From the NCBI RefSeq assembly GCF_010548375.1, contig NZ_JAAGLY010000001.1:310001-374000 (forward strand): a stretch of 64,000 bases of DNA, in the 5' to 3' direction. Below the pieces are notes generated by a model. The model was not told where the DNA came from. It was given only the letters and a program-made list of their open reading frames with translations, and made no database searches. Positions 52,846-60,362 of the stretch are shown in pieces; position 1 is the first letter of the stretch, and each line of letters opens with the position of its first letter. Source of the stretch: Streptomyces sp. SID13726. Lineage in GTDB: Bacteria; Actinomycetota; Actinomycetes; Streptomycetales; Streptomycetaceae. Made by a program: the position numbers and the translations under genes.

Positions 52846-53808
52846 TCAGATCCGGTACAGCAGGCCGCCCCAGCACCAGACCCCGCCGCCGATCGACGGG
52901 GACAGCACCAGGTCTCCGGGCGCGACCACCCCGCGCTCCAGCAGCTCCGACACGGTGGTCGGGATGGAGGCGCTGGAGACGTTGCCGCGATGGGAGAGGT
53001 TGGTCAGGACACGGGCCGGGTCGGCGCCGAGGCGGTGCTGGATGCCCTTGGCCAGCGGCTCGGTGCCCGAGTGCGGGATGAGCCAGTCGATGTCGTCCAC
53101 GGTCAGCCCGTTGCGCGCGAGGAGGTCCTCCACGGCGTCCCGGACATGGGTGAGGGCCACGTCGTTGAGGTCGGGATGGCTGCGCACCCAGCCCTGGTCG
53201 CCGCCCGCCGCGGACATGTGGGCGAGGCTGCCGTCGGTGTGGAACACCGAGTCGATGAGCCCGTCGGCCCGGCCGGGCGCCGCCTCCAGCACACAGGCGC
53301 CCGCCCCGTCGGAGACGAGCATCGCCCCCTTGGACCCCGGCCGCACCCGCCGGGTGACCCGCTCGGTGGTGGCCACCAGGGCCCGGCGATGGCCGGCCGG
53401 CGAGGTGAGGAACGCCGCCGCGGTGTGCACCGCCTGGATGAATCCGGCGCAGGAACCGGCGATCTCGAACGCCATCGGCCCCTTGATGCCGAGCTCCGCC
53501 GCGGTGAGCGCCCCGACCTCGTGCACGTAGTCGCGGTCCGTCCAGTGGCTGACCACGACCAGGTCGATGTCACCGGCGTCGACACCGGCCTGCTTCAGGG
53601 CCTGCCGGGACGCCTGGGCGGCCATGTGGACGGGGGTCTCGGCGTCGGTCGCCCGATAGCGGGTGCGTACGCCGACACCGCCGATGACCCGGTCCTCCAC
53701 GGAACTCGTCGTGGCGTTCTCGGCGCTCTCGTTGTGTATTTCCTCGGAACCGAAATAGTGGCCGAATCCGGTGAAACGGATTCCGGCACCTGCCCAGTTC
53801 GGTGGCAT
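52846..53808 (-). CDS. KAS III-like ketosynthase/acyltransferase (copy 1)
   Basis: A 320-aa FabH-fold protein with complete triad: Cys120 (AGSCAGF), His246 (IPHSGTE) and Asn276 (RGNVSSAS). The start FTGFGHYFGSEEI resembles the gene at 55790 more than FabH proper. In type II polyketide systems such proteins start chains or transfer acyl groups; in nonactin-type assembly discrete ketosynthases also form esters. TGGAGG before the ATG is a strong ribosome site, with an 81-bp gap from the upstream SDR gene. Confidence 0.85.
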   Translation of the reverse strand: MPPNWAGAGIRFTGFGHYFGSEEIHNESAENATTSSVEDRVIGGVGVRTRYRATDAETPVHMAAQASRQALKQAGVDAGDIDLVVVSHWTDRDYVHEVGALTAAELGIKGPMAFEIAGSCAGFIQAVHTAAAFLTSPAGHRRALVATTERVTRRVRPGSKGAMLVSDGAGACVLEAAPGRADGLIDSVFHTDGSLAHMSAAGGDQGWVRSHPDLNDVALTHVRDAVEDLLARNGLTVDDIDWLIPHSGTEPLAKGIQHRLGADPARVLTNLSHRGNVSSASIPTTVSELLERGVVAPGDLVLSPSIGGGVWCWGGLLYRI

Positions 53809-53889
53809 CTGGCCTCCAGTACTCGATGGCTGACCGTGGAGTCGCGCGAAGTGCCGGTCAGGGAAAGGGAATTCACCGCGGGCAGGTCG

Positions 53890-54681
53890 TCAGGGCACCC
53901 AGCCGGGCGGCCCGCCGCCGTCGACCCGGATCACCGAGCCCGTGACGTAGGGGTTCCGCGCGGCGAAGCACACCGCGTCGGCCACCTCCTCCTCCGCGCC
54001 CCAACGGCCCAGCGGCACGAAGCGCTTGAGGCCGTCCATGTAGCGGGCGTGCCGGGGCAGGGCGGTGCTCTTCTCCCGCAGCGCCTCGCCGTCCATCACA
54101 CCCGGGGCGACGGCCACCACCCGGATCCCGTGGCCGCCGAGCTCGTAGGACCAGGTACGGGTCAGCGCCTCCACGCCGGCCTTCGCGGCGGTGTACGCGG
54201 ACTGCCCGTAGGCCCCGGCCGCCAGGCCCGAGGAGACGTTCACGATGGTGCCCCCGACCCCGTGCCTGACCATGGCCGCGGCGGCCTCCCGGCCCACCAG
54301 GAACACCCCCGTCAGACACAGCCGCAGCGTCCGCTCCCACTCGTCCAGCGGGTGGGTCAGCAGCTCCCCGCCGTCCGCGCGCGGCGCCCGCAGCAGCAGC
54401 CGGGACAGGTTGCGGCCCGCGTTGTTCACACACAGGTGCAGCGGCCGGGACCCGGTCAGCTCGGCGAACACCGCGCGCACCGACTCCTCGGACGTCACGT
54501 CCGCCCGCACCGCGTGCAGCGGCAGCTCCTCGGCCGCGGCCATCGCCCGCACCTTGTCCAGCCGCCCCGGGTCGAGGCCGAGCACCGTGGTGTGCCAGCC
54601 CTCGGCCGCGAGCCGCCGCGCCACGGCCAGGCCGAGACCCCGGGTACCCCCGGTCACCAGCGCGTTCCTGGACTCGGACAT
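53890..54681 (-). CDS. Short-chain dehydrogenase/reductase, probable ketoreductase
   Basis: A 263-aa classical SDR: ALVTGGTRGLGLAVA at the N-terminus, NNAGRN, catalytic Ser in VNVSSGLA, Tyr-Lys in YTAAK and C-terminal GSVIRVDGGG. The intermediate Asn (NLSRLLL region) is conserved. One of three SDRs of the operon; different ketoreductases of opposite stereochemistry are a feature of macrodiolide pathways, where enantiomeric halves are made. The ATG at 54681 is preferred because the Rossmann strand begins seven residues later; an alternative GTG at 54726 overlaps the upstream stop. Confidence 0.82.
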   Translation of the reverse strand: MSESRNALVTGGTRGLGLAVARRLAAEGWHTTVLGLDPGRLDKVRAMAAAEELPLHAVRADVTSEESVRAVFAELTGSRPLHLCVNNAGRNLSRLLLRAPRADGGELLTHPLDEWERTLRLCLTGVFLVGREAAAAMVRHGVGGTIVNVSSGLAAGAYGQSAYTAAKAGVEALTRTWSYELGGHGIRVVAVAPGVMDGEALREKSTALPRHARYMDGLKRFVPLGRWGAEEEVADAVCFAARNPYVTGSVIRVDGGGPPGWVP

Positions 54682-54722
54682 GTCCGTCCCCCGCCCCTTC
54701 CTCGTCCCGTCCGGCACCGCGG

Positions 54723-55757
54723 TCACCGGTACCGGAAGACCATGGCGCCCCAGCTCAGACCGCGCCCGATGCTCACGCCCAGAAGCAGTTCGCCGGGTTT
54801 CACCGTGCCGTCGTGCACGAATTCGGAGAGCGCGCCCGGCATTCCGACGCTGGAGGTGTTGCCGCGCCTCGGGAGATTCAGGAGCATGCGCTCACGCGGA
54901 ATTCCGATGCGGTCCGCCATCGGGTACAGGAGATTGGTGTTCGCCTGATGCGGAACGCACCAGGAAATCTGCTCAGGAGAGAGGCCGTTGCGCTTCAGGA
55001 CGGTCTGCCCGGCCTCGACGAGCATGTCCGGCGTCACCTCGGAGAGCACCCCGCCGCGCATCACCATCTTGTCGTTCTCGTCGATGTCGAAGGCGTCGTA
55101 GTAACCGCCGTCGGCCCGCAGCACGACGTCGATCAGGCCGCCGCGCGCGGACAGCCCGTCGGCGCCGGCCCCGGTGGACTCGCCGCGCCGCCACACCGCG
55201 GCGGCGGCACCGGCGCCGAACAGCGCGGAGTTGCGGAAACCGAAGTTGAGGATGGCCCGCGGGCTCTCCGCGCACACCACCAGCACATTGCGCGCCCCGG
55301 TGGTGGCCAGCAGCCCGCGCGCCACCACGCTCGCGTACAGGAAGCCGGCACAGGCGACCGCGGTGACGTCGAAGCAGAACGCCTCGTGCGCGCCGAGCTG
55401 CCGCTGCAACGGGAGGGAGATGTCCATGTAGTTGTTGCCGAGCGAGGACGGGTTGGCCCGGGGGCGGGCGGTCGCGCTGGTGCCGACGATCACGTCCACG
55501 TCGGCGACGGAGAGCCCCGCGTCGTCGAGCGCGGCGCGGGCGGCCTTGACGCCCATCTCGGCGAACCGCTCGTCGGGACCGGCCCAGTGCCGGGCGCCGA
55601 CCCCGGTGTGCTCACGGATCCAGGCGTCGTCGATGCCGAGTCCCGGCAGGTCCTCGAAGTAGTCGTTGGTGACCGGCTCACCCGGGAAGTAGTGGCCGAC
55701 ACCGCCGAGGACGACGGGCGGGCCGGTACCGTCGAGCGGCTGCTGGGGGCTGGACAT
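54723..55757 (-). CDS. KAS III (FabH-like) ketosynthase (copy 2)
   Basis: A 344-aa FabH-type enzyme with intact triad: Cys136 (VACAGFLYA), His270 (CVPHQANTNLL) and Asn300 (RRGNTSSVG). The N-terminal IDDAWIREHTGVGARH and the GxGxAAAVW region are typical of true FabH homologues, so decarboxylative condensation or CoA-to-ACP starter loading is plausible. It sits between KAS III copy 3 and the SDR gene; AAAGGACG precedes the ATG at 55755-55757. Confidence 0.87.
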   Translation of the reverse strand: MSSPQQPLDGTGPPVVLGGVGHYFPGEPVTNDYFEDLPGLGIDDAWIREHTGVGARHWAGPDERFAEMGVKAARAALDDAGLSVADVDVIVGTSATARPRANPSSLGNNYMDISLPLQRQLGAHEAFCFDVTAVACAGFLYASVVARGLLATTGARNVLVVCAESPRAILNFGFRNSALFGAGAAAAVWRRGESTGAGADGLSARGGLIDVVLRADGGYYDAFDIDENDKMVMRGGVLSEVTPDMLVEAGQTVLKRNGLSPEQISWCVPHQANTNLLYPMADRIGIPRERMLLNLPRRGNTSSVGMPGALSEFVHDGTVKPGELLLGVSIGRGLSWGAMVFRYR

Positions 55758-55789
55758 GGGGACGTCCTTTCCTGTCTACGGTGGTCGCG

Positions 55790-56749
55790 TCAGAGCTGGT
55801 AGAGCAGCGCCCCCGAGTACCAGCCGGCGCCCGCCGCGGGCGACAGGATCACGTCGCCCTTGCGCAGCTCGCCGGACCCGACGTACTCGGACAGGGCGGT
55901 CGGGATCGTCGCGCTCGTGGTCTGGCCGCGGGTGCGCAGGTTCGTCAGGACCCGGGCCGGGTCCGCGCCGATGCGCTCCAGCAGCCGCTCCGCGATCCGT
56001 ACCGAGCCGGGGTGCGGGACGATCCGGTCGACGTCGGCGACGGTCATGCCGTTGCGCCGCAGCACCACGTCCACGGCCTGGCCCGCGGTCTCCGCGGCCA
56101 CGTCGGCGATGCTGGGCATGCTGACCGTCCAGTCGCCGCTGCCCCAGGTCTTGGAGACGCCCGCGTGCTCGCCGTAGCTGAGCAGCACCGAGTCCCGCAG
56201 CCCGGAGGAGTCCGGCGGCCCCACCTCCAGGACCGCCGCTCCGGCCCCGTCCCCGCCGACGTACGAACCCCTGCGCCCCGGCTTCAGGCGCTGGGAGAAC
56301 TGGTCGGAGCAGATCACCAGCGCACGCCGCCACCGCTGGCTGGTGAGCATGGCCGCGGCCGTCTGCACCCCGTGCACGAAGCCCACGCAGGCGGCGCACA
56401 CGTCGAAGGCCAGCGCCCGCTCCGCGCCGAGCCGCAGCGCGATACGGGGGCCGTCCTCCGGTGCGTACCGGCGCTGCGACCAGGAGGAGAACACCACCAG
56501 ATCCAGGTCGGCCGCCTCCAGGCCCGCCTGCTCCAGGGCCCGCCGCCCCGCCTCCACGGCCATGTACGGCACGGTCTCCGTGTCGTCGGCCAAGTGCCGC
56601 CGGGTCACGCCGAGTTCGGGGCCGAGCACCGCGGCCTCCAGCTCGGGTGCCTCGGGAAGGTCGGCCGGTATCTCCTCGCAGTGGCGCGGGAAGTAGTGGC
56701 CGAAGCCCCGGAAGGACAGCCCGCGGCCCGCCCAGATTCCACCGCTCAC
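55790..56749 (-). CDS. KAS III-like protein with Asn-to-Gln change in the triad (copy 3)
   Basis: A 319-aa FabH-fold protein. Cys121 (AACVGFVHG) and His246 (VPHPGSV) are present, but the Asn of the triad is Gln276 (TRGQTTSAT). The Asn helps stabilise the carbanion in decarboxylation, so the protein may transfer acyl chains without condensation, or keep weak activity since Gln can also donate a hydrogen bond. N-terminal similarity (FRGFGHYFPRH) links it to copy 1, which keeps Asn. GTG start at 56749 with AGGAG upstream, 11 bp after the CoA-transferase-like gene. Confidence 0.85.
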   Translation of the reverse strand: MSGGIWAGRGLSFRGFGHYFPRHCEEIPADLPEAPELEAAVLGPELGVTRRHLADDTETVPYMAVEAGRRALEQAGLEAADLDLVVFSSWSQRRYAPEDGPRIALRLGAERALAFDVCAACVGFVHGVQTAAAMLTSQRWRRALVICSDQFSQRLKPGRRGSYVGGDGAGAAVLEVGPPDSSGLRDSVLLSYGEHAGVSKTWGSGDWTVSMPSIADVAAETAGQAVDVVLRRNGMTVADVDRIVPHPGSVRIAERLLERIGADPARVLTNLRTRGQTTSATIPTALSEYVGSGELRKGDVILSPAAGAGWYSGALLYQL

Positions 56750-56760
56750 AGTCGTGCTCC

Positions 56761-58731
56761 TCACCTGTAGAAACCCTGCGGATCGAGACCGCGCAGCCAG
56801 GCGATCTCGGCTTCGGTGATCTCCGGTTCGGGGGTGCAGTCCGCGGTGCTCGCGGACCAGCGGGTCAGTCGTGCCACGGCCTCCTGCGGGGTGGCCGGGC
56901 CGTCGTCGCCGGGTGGCAGCCAGGTGGCGAGGTGGAAGGGGCCGTCCGCGGCGGGCTCGCGCCGGAAGCGGCCGAAGTGGCTCACGACCTCGCGGACCCG
57001 GGTGCCGGGGCTGGTGACGTAGGCGACCCGCTCGACGAACTTGCGCGGCGAGGCCGTGGACAGCACCAGGCAGTCGGTGCTGGTGGCGATGTCGTTGGCG
57101 CCGCCGGAACCGGTCAGCCACCGGCCGTCGGCGAGCAGGCTGGTGTTGACGTCACCGCGCGCGTCCACCTCACCGGCTGCCAGGACGCCCAGGCAGCGGC
57201 CGTTGGCGGCGACCATCCCGCCGAGGATCTCCGTGATGCCCGCGAGCTGCTGGGACCGGGTGGCGTGCAACTGGCTGAACAGGAAGACGTCACCGGGCTC
57301 GGGATCCATGCCGTAGAACCCGAGTTCGGCGCAGACCGGCACCCGCACGCCCCGCTCGCGCAGCCGCGCGGCGGCCAGCCAGGCGGCCAGGTGGGAGACC
57401 CCGATGCCCGCGAGCAACGTGTTGTACCCGTCCTCGACGACCCGCTCGACGATCGCCCGCGCCCCGAGGACGATGGTCCGCTCCTGCCGGGTCACGGCTG
57501 GACGGGGGTGGGGGGCGGAGAGGGGGAGTTCTTCGGCCGGGGGGCGGTGCTCGGGTCGTGGGGCCGTGTCGGTCCGGGGGAGTGGTGCGGAGGGCGGGGT
57601 GCTGTCGGTCTGGGGGAGTGGTGCGGAGGGCGGGGTGCTGTCGGTCTGAGGGAGTGGCGCGGAGGGTGAGGCGATGTCGGTCTGGGGGAGCCCTCCGTCC
57701 GGCACCGCCGGGCGACGTACCGGTGCGACCGGCTCGCGTGGGGTGATCGGCCCGGCCGGCAGGCGTAGTCGGGCGTGTCGTGCGGCTCCCAGCTTGCGGA
57801 GGTATCCGGCGTGGTCGCCCGGTTCCTCGACCCACTCCCGGTACCACTCCTTGGCGCCGTCCTCGGTCGCCAGCCGGTCCACCAGCTCGGTGAGGAAGGC
57901 GTAGTCGTCGCGGTATCCGGCCACCTCCCCGGTCCGGTCGCCGACGGACAGGCCGCGCAGCGACTGCGGGTGCGCGCCGAGCGGGGCCTCGCACAGGGCG
58001 ACGACCCGCTGGCCGGGGACGACGACCCGCTCCGGGTGCGCGTCGACGAACGCGTCCGGGACGATCCGCTCCACGGAGGCCAGCACCCCGCGCCGGGCGG
58101 CGTACGCGGCCCAGGCGCCCTCGCCCGCGGGCGGCACCAGGACGACGTTGCCCCGGCGGTCCGCGCACGCGCCGTGCACCAGCGTCAGATCCGGACGCAG
58201 CGGCTCCACCAGCCCGAACCGCCGGTCCCCGCCCGCCGGGTCGGCCACCCGCACGAACTTCGGGCACCGCCCGGGGACCGCGTCCGAGCCCGCGGCAAGC
58301 GCCCGCTCCAGGTCGCTGCCGACCAGGGAGGCCGTCACGCCGTACGGCAGGCCGGTCGCGCCCGCGATCAGCCGCTGCGTGAAACTCAGCAGCGACCACA
58401 GCTCGCAGCTGAACGGGACGCCCCGGGCCAGGTCCCGGTAGAGCGGGTTCGGGCGGGGCGTGGGATAGGTGTCGCCGAGGAAGCAGGTGACCAGATGCTC
58501 GACCGTGCCCGACATGGCGAGCGCGTGCATCGCGGTGTGCGTCGCCGACGTGCTCACGGTGAACCGGCCCCGGCCCGCGAACCGCCGGGCGAGCGCGTAG
58601 ACCATGGCGTTGGGCCGGGCCATCGTCATGGCCAGATGCAGATGGTCGCCGGGGGAGACGTACTCGGACACCAGGGTGTCGACGTCGGGGACGACGACGG
58701 GGCGTCCGCCGGCGCGGCTGTGCGTGCTCAT
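56761..58731 (-). CDS. Fused CoA-transferase-like protein (alpha and beta subunit domains)
   Basis: A 656-aa protein combining two halves usually encoded separately in family I CoA-transferases. Residues about 1-330 resemble the alpha subunit (VSPGDHLHLAMTMARPNAMV, GVTASLVGSDL, DLTLVHGACADRRGNVVL); about 400-640 resemble the beta subunit (RTIVLGARAIVERVVEDGYNTLLAGIG, VCAELGFYGMDPEPGD, WLTGSGGANDIA). The catalytic Glu motif is AELG rather than the common ENG, closer to IpdAB-type hydrolases. The linker (about 348-387) is a 12-residue tandem repeat. Expected role: CoA exchange or thioester hydrolysis of pathway intermediates. Start ATG with AAGGAG upstream; an alternative ATG at 58779 overlaps the ketosynthase stop. 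Confidence 0.75.
   Translation of the reverse strand: MSTHSRAGGRPVVVPDVDTLVSEYVSPGDHLHLAMTMARPNAMVYALARRFAGRGRFTVSTSATHTAMHALAMSGTVEHLVTCFLGDTYPTPRPNPLYRDLARGVPFSCELWSLLSFTQRLIAGATGLPYGVTASLVGSDLERALAAGSDAVPGRCPKFVRVADPAGGDRRFGLVEPLRPDLTLVHGACADRRGNVVLVPPAGEGAWAAYAARRGVLASVERIVPDAFVDAHPERVVVPGQRVVALCEAPLGAHPQSLRGLSVGDRTGEVAGYRDDYAFLTELVDRLATEDGAKEWYREWVEEPGDHAGYLRKLGAARHARLRLPAGPITPREPVAPVRRPAVPDGGLPQTDIASPSAPLPQTDSTPPSAPLPQTDSTPPSAPLPRTDTAPRPEHRPPAEELPLSAPHPRPAVTRQERTIVLGARAIVERVVEDGYNTLLAGIGVSHLAAWLAAARLRERGVRVPVCAELGFYGMDPEPGDVFLFSQLHATRSQQLAGITEILGGMVAANGRCLGVLAAGEVDARGDVNTSLLADGRWLTGSGGANDIATSTDCLVLSTASPRKFVERVAYVTSPGTRVREVVSHFGRFRREPAADGPFHLATWLPPGDDGPATPQEAVARLTRWSASTADCTPEPEITEAEIAWLRGLDPQGFYR
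57571..57690. repeat. 36-bp tandem repeat (3.3 copies) inside the CoA-transferase-like gene
   Basis: Units at 57571-57606, 57607-57642 and 57643-57678, with a 12-bp partial copy to 57690. Units one and two differ at one base; unit three has more changes. On the coding strand each unit encodes 12 residues of the form LPQTDSTPPSAP, giving a Pro/Ser/Thr-rich flexible linker between the two halves. The length is a multiple of three, so copy-number change keeps the frame. Confidence 0.9.
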
Positions 58732-58775
58732 GGTCTCCTTCGCAGGCTCGGTCCGCGGGGATGCCGGTTCACCGG

Positions 58776-60152
58776 TCATACGGCGCCCAGCGCGAGCACC
58801 GAGGTCTGGCTGCCGATGGCGAAGGCGAGGGACACCGCGAGGTCGACGCGGCCGGGCCTGGCCCCCTCGCCGACGTGGTCGTGGTCGCACTCCGGATCGG
58901 GCTCGGCGTCCGCGTAGTTGGCGGTCGCGCACAGGCACTGGTGGTGCAGGGCCAGCGCGGTCGCCGCCGCGTTGACCAGCCCGGTGGCGCCCAGCAGATG
59001 GCCGTGGACGGGCTTGACGGAGCTGAGCGGCGGCCAGGCCGACCGGGGCAGGCCGGGGTAGAGCGCGCCGAGCATCCGGCTCTCGGCCACGTCGTTCTTG
59101 GGGGTGGCCGTGCCGTGGCCGCAGAACCAGTCGACGTCCGCCGGGGCGCGGCCCGCGTCGTCGAGGGCCTCGCGGACCGCCGACGCGGTGACCTCGCCGC
59201 TCATGTCCATCCCGAAGGGGTGGGTGGCTTCGTTGAGCGCCCGGTGGGCCAGCACGCGGGCGTAGCCGGTGGCGCCGCGGGCCCGCGCGTGGTCCTCGCG
59301 TTCCAGACACAGCGCGACCGCGCCCTCGCCGAAGGCGAAGCCCTCCCGGTCCCGGGTGTACGGGCGGATCGCGCGGCGGGGATCGGCGGACTCGGCCGAC
59401 AGCACCCCGCTGCCCATGGCCGTGAAGGACTCGAACACCAGGGGCGTCAGCGGGAACTCGTACCCGAGCACCACCACCGCGTCCGCACTGCCCGCCCGGA
59501 TCAGGTCGGCGCCGATGCCGATGGCGTGGTGCCCGCCGACACAGGCGCTGCTCAGCGTGGTGACGAGGCCGCGGATGTCGCCGTAGATGGCCGACAGGGT
59601 CGCGGGCGCGCCCGGCATGCCCCGCAGCATCGCGCCGCTGTCGCCGAAGTACCGTTCCTGCGCCCCGGCCGGGTCCGCGGCGAGCTCGTCCCGTACGGAG
59701 CGGTCCGCCGGTCCGACCCGTCCTGGTCCTACCCGTACGGAGCCGTCCGCCGCCCCGTCCCGCACGGAGTCGTCCGCAGGCCCTTCCCCGGCCGACAGGA
59801 CCTCGCCGATCCAGGCCAGCGGGCCGCGCGAGGAGGAGGCGAGGAGGGAGAGCCGGCGCGGGTCGATCTCACCGGTGCCGAGCCCCGCGTCCCGGCGGGC
59901 CTCCTCGACGGCCGACATGGCGGCCAGCGCGTCACGGGTGTACCGGCTCGCGAACTTCTCGCTCAGCTCCGGCAGGAACTTGCGGTGGTCGAAGTCCCGC
60001 AGTTCGCCGGCCACCCGCACACCGGTCCGGCCGGGCGTACAGCGGGTCAGAAAGCCGAGCCGGGAATTGCCGTCGCGCACGTCCTGCCAGAATTCATTGA
60101 CATGGGTCGCGCCGGGGAGCACGACTCCTATACCGGTGACAACTACAGCCAT
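58776..60152 (-). CDS. KAS II-type beta-ketoacyl synthase with complete triad
   Basis: A 458-aa FabF-like ketosynthase: nucleophile Cys204 (SSACVGGHHA), His346 (FCGHGTATPKND) and His385 (KPVHGHLLGATG). It is the only KAS II-type protein of the cluster with the full Cys-His-His set and is therefore the best candidate for normal chain extension with the ACP. Between about residues 121 and 157 it carries an insertion rich in SVRD/GPADRS built from an imperfect repeat. First gene of the leftward operon; the ATG has only a weak ribosome site. Chain-extending KS partners in type II systems usually have a chain-length factor; none is evident here. Confidence 0.87.
   Translation of the reverse strand: MAVVVTGIGVVLPGATHVNEFWQDVRDGNSRLGFLTRCTPGRTGVRVAGELRDFDHRKFLPELSEKFASRYTRDALAAMSAVEEARRDAGLGTGEIDPRRLSLLASSSRGPLAWIGEVLSAGEGPADDSVRDGAADGSVRVGPGRVGPADRSVRDELAADPAGAQERYFGDSGAMLRGMPGAPATLSAIYGDIRGLVTTLSSACVGGHHAIGIGADLIRAGSADAVVVLGYEFPLTPLVFESFTAMGSGVLSAESADPRRAIRPYTRDREGFAFGEGAVALCLEREDHARARGATGYARVLAHRALNEATHPFGMDMSGEVTASAVREALDDAGRAPADVDWFCGHGTATPKNDVAESRMLGALYPGLPRSAWPPLSSVKPVHGHLLGATGLVNAAATALALHHQCLCATANYADAEPDPECDHDHVGEGARPGRVDLAVSLAFAIGSQTSVLALGAV
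59690..59778. repeat. Imperfect 20-bp repeats inside the KAS II gene
   Basis: Three copies related to CCCGTACGGAGCGGTCCGCC at 59690-59709, 59732-59751 and 59759-59778, encoding the SVRD-type insertion. Spacing is unequal. The insertion is absent from the ketosynthase core. Confidence 0.7.
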
Positions 60153-60362
60153 GCCCGAAAAATTATCCGTCGCTCAACATTCTGACATCGCTCTCCAGGT
60201 ACCCGGGAGAGCACGCGGACGGTACCCGAAGTACCCCTTCCTCCTTTCGGTACCGGTGATACCGGAGAGCCGGGCAATCCGGTACCGGTGGCCGGTTACA
60301 TCTGCCTCGTCGCGGACCTAGAGTCGTCAGCCGTCATCGGCACCACGCAGGCAGGGAGTCTT
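60153..60362. promoter_or_regulatory. Bidirectional promoter region of the biosynthetic cluster with repeated GGTACC sites
   Basis: 210 bp between the two divergent operons. GGTACC occurs four times (60198, 60221, 60249, 60281), at intervals of 23, 28 and 32 bp. The second is part of GGTACCCGAAGTACC (60221-60235), a near copy of the inverted repeat upstream of the TTA-containing response regulator; the third is part of GGTACCGGTGATACC (60249-60263), a weaker copy. Such a phased array suggests cooperative binding by a pathway regulator. AGGGAG serves the rightward ATG. Confidence 0.6.

Noticed and set aside
57541..57700. CRISPR-like array
   Set aside because: The units are contiguous 36-bp tandem repeats without spacers and are in frame within a protein-coding gene.
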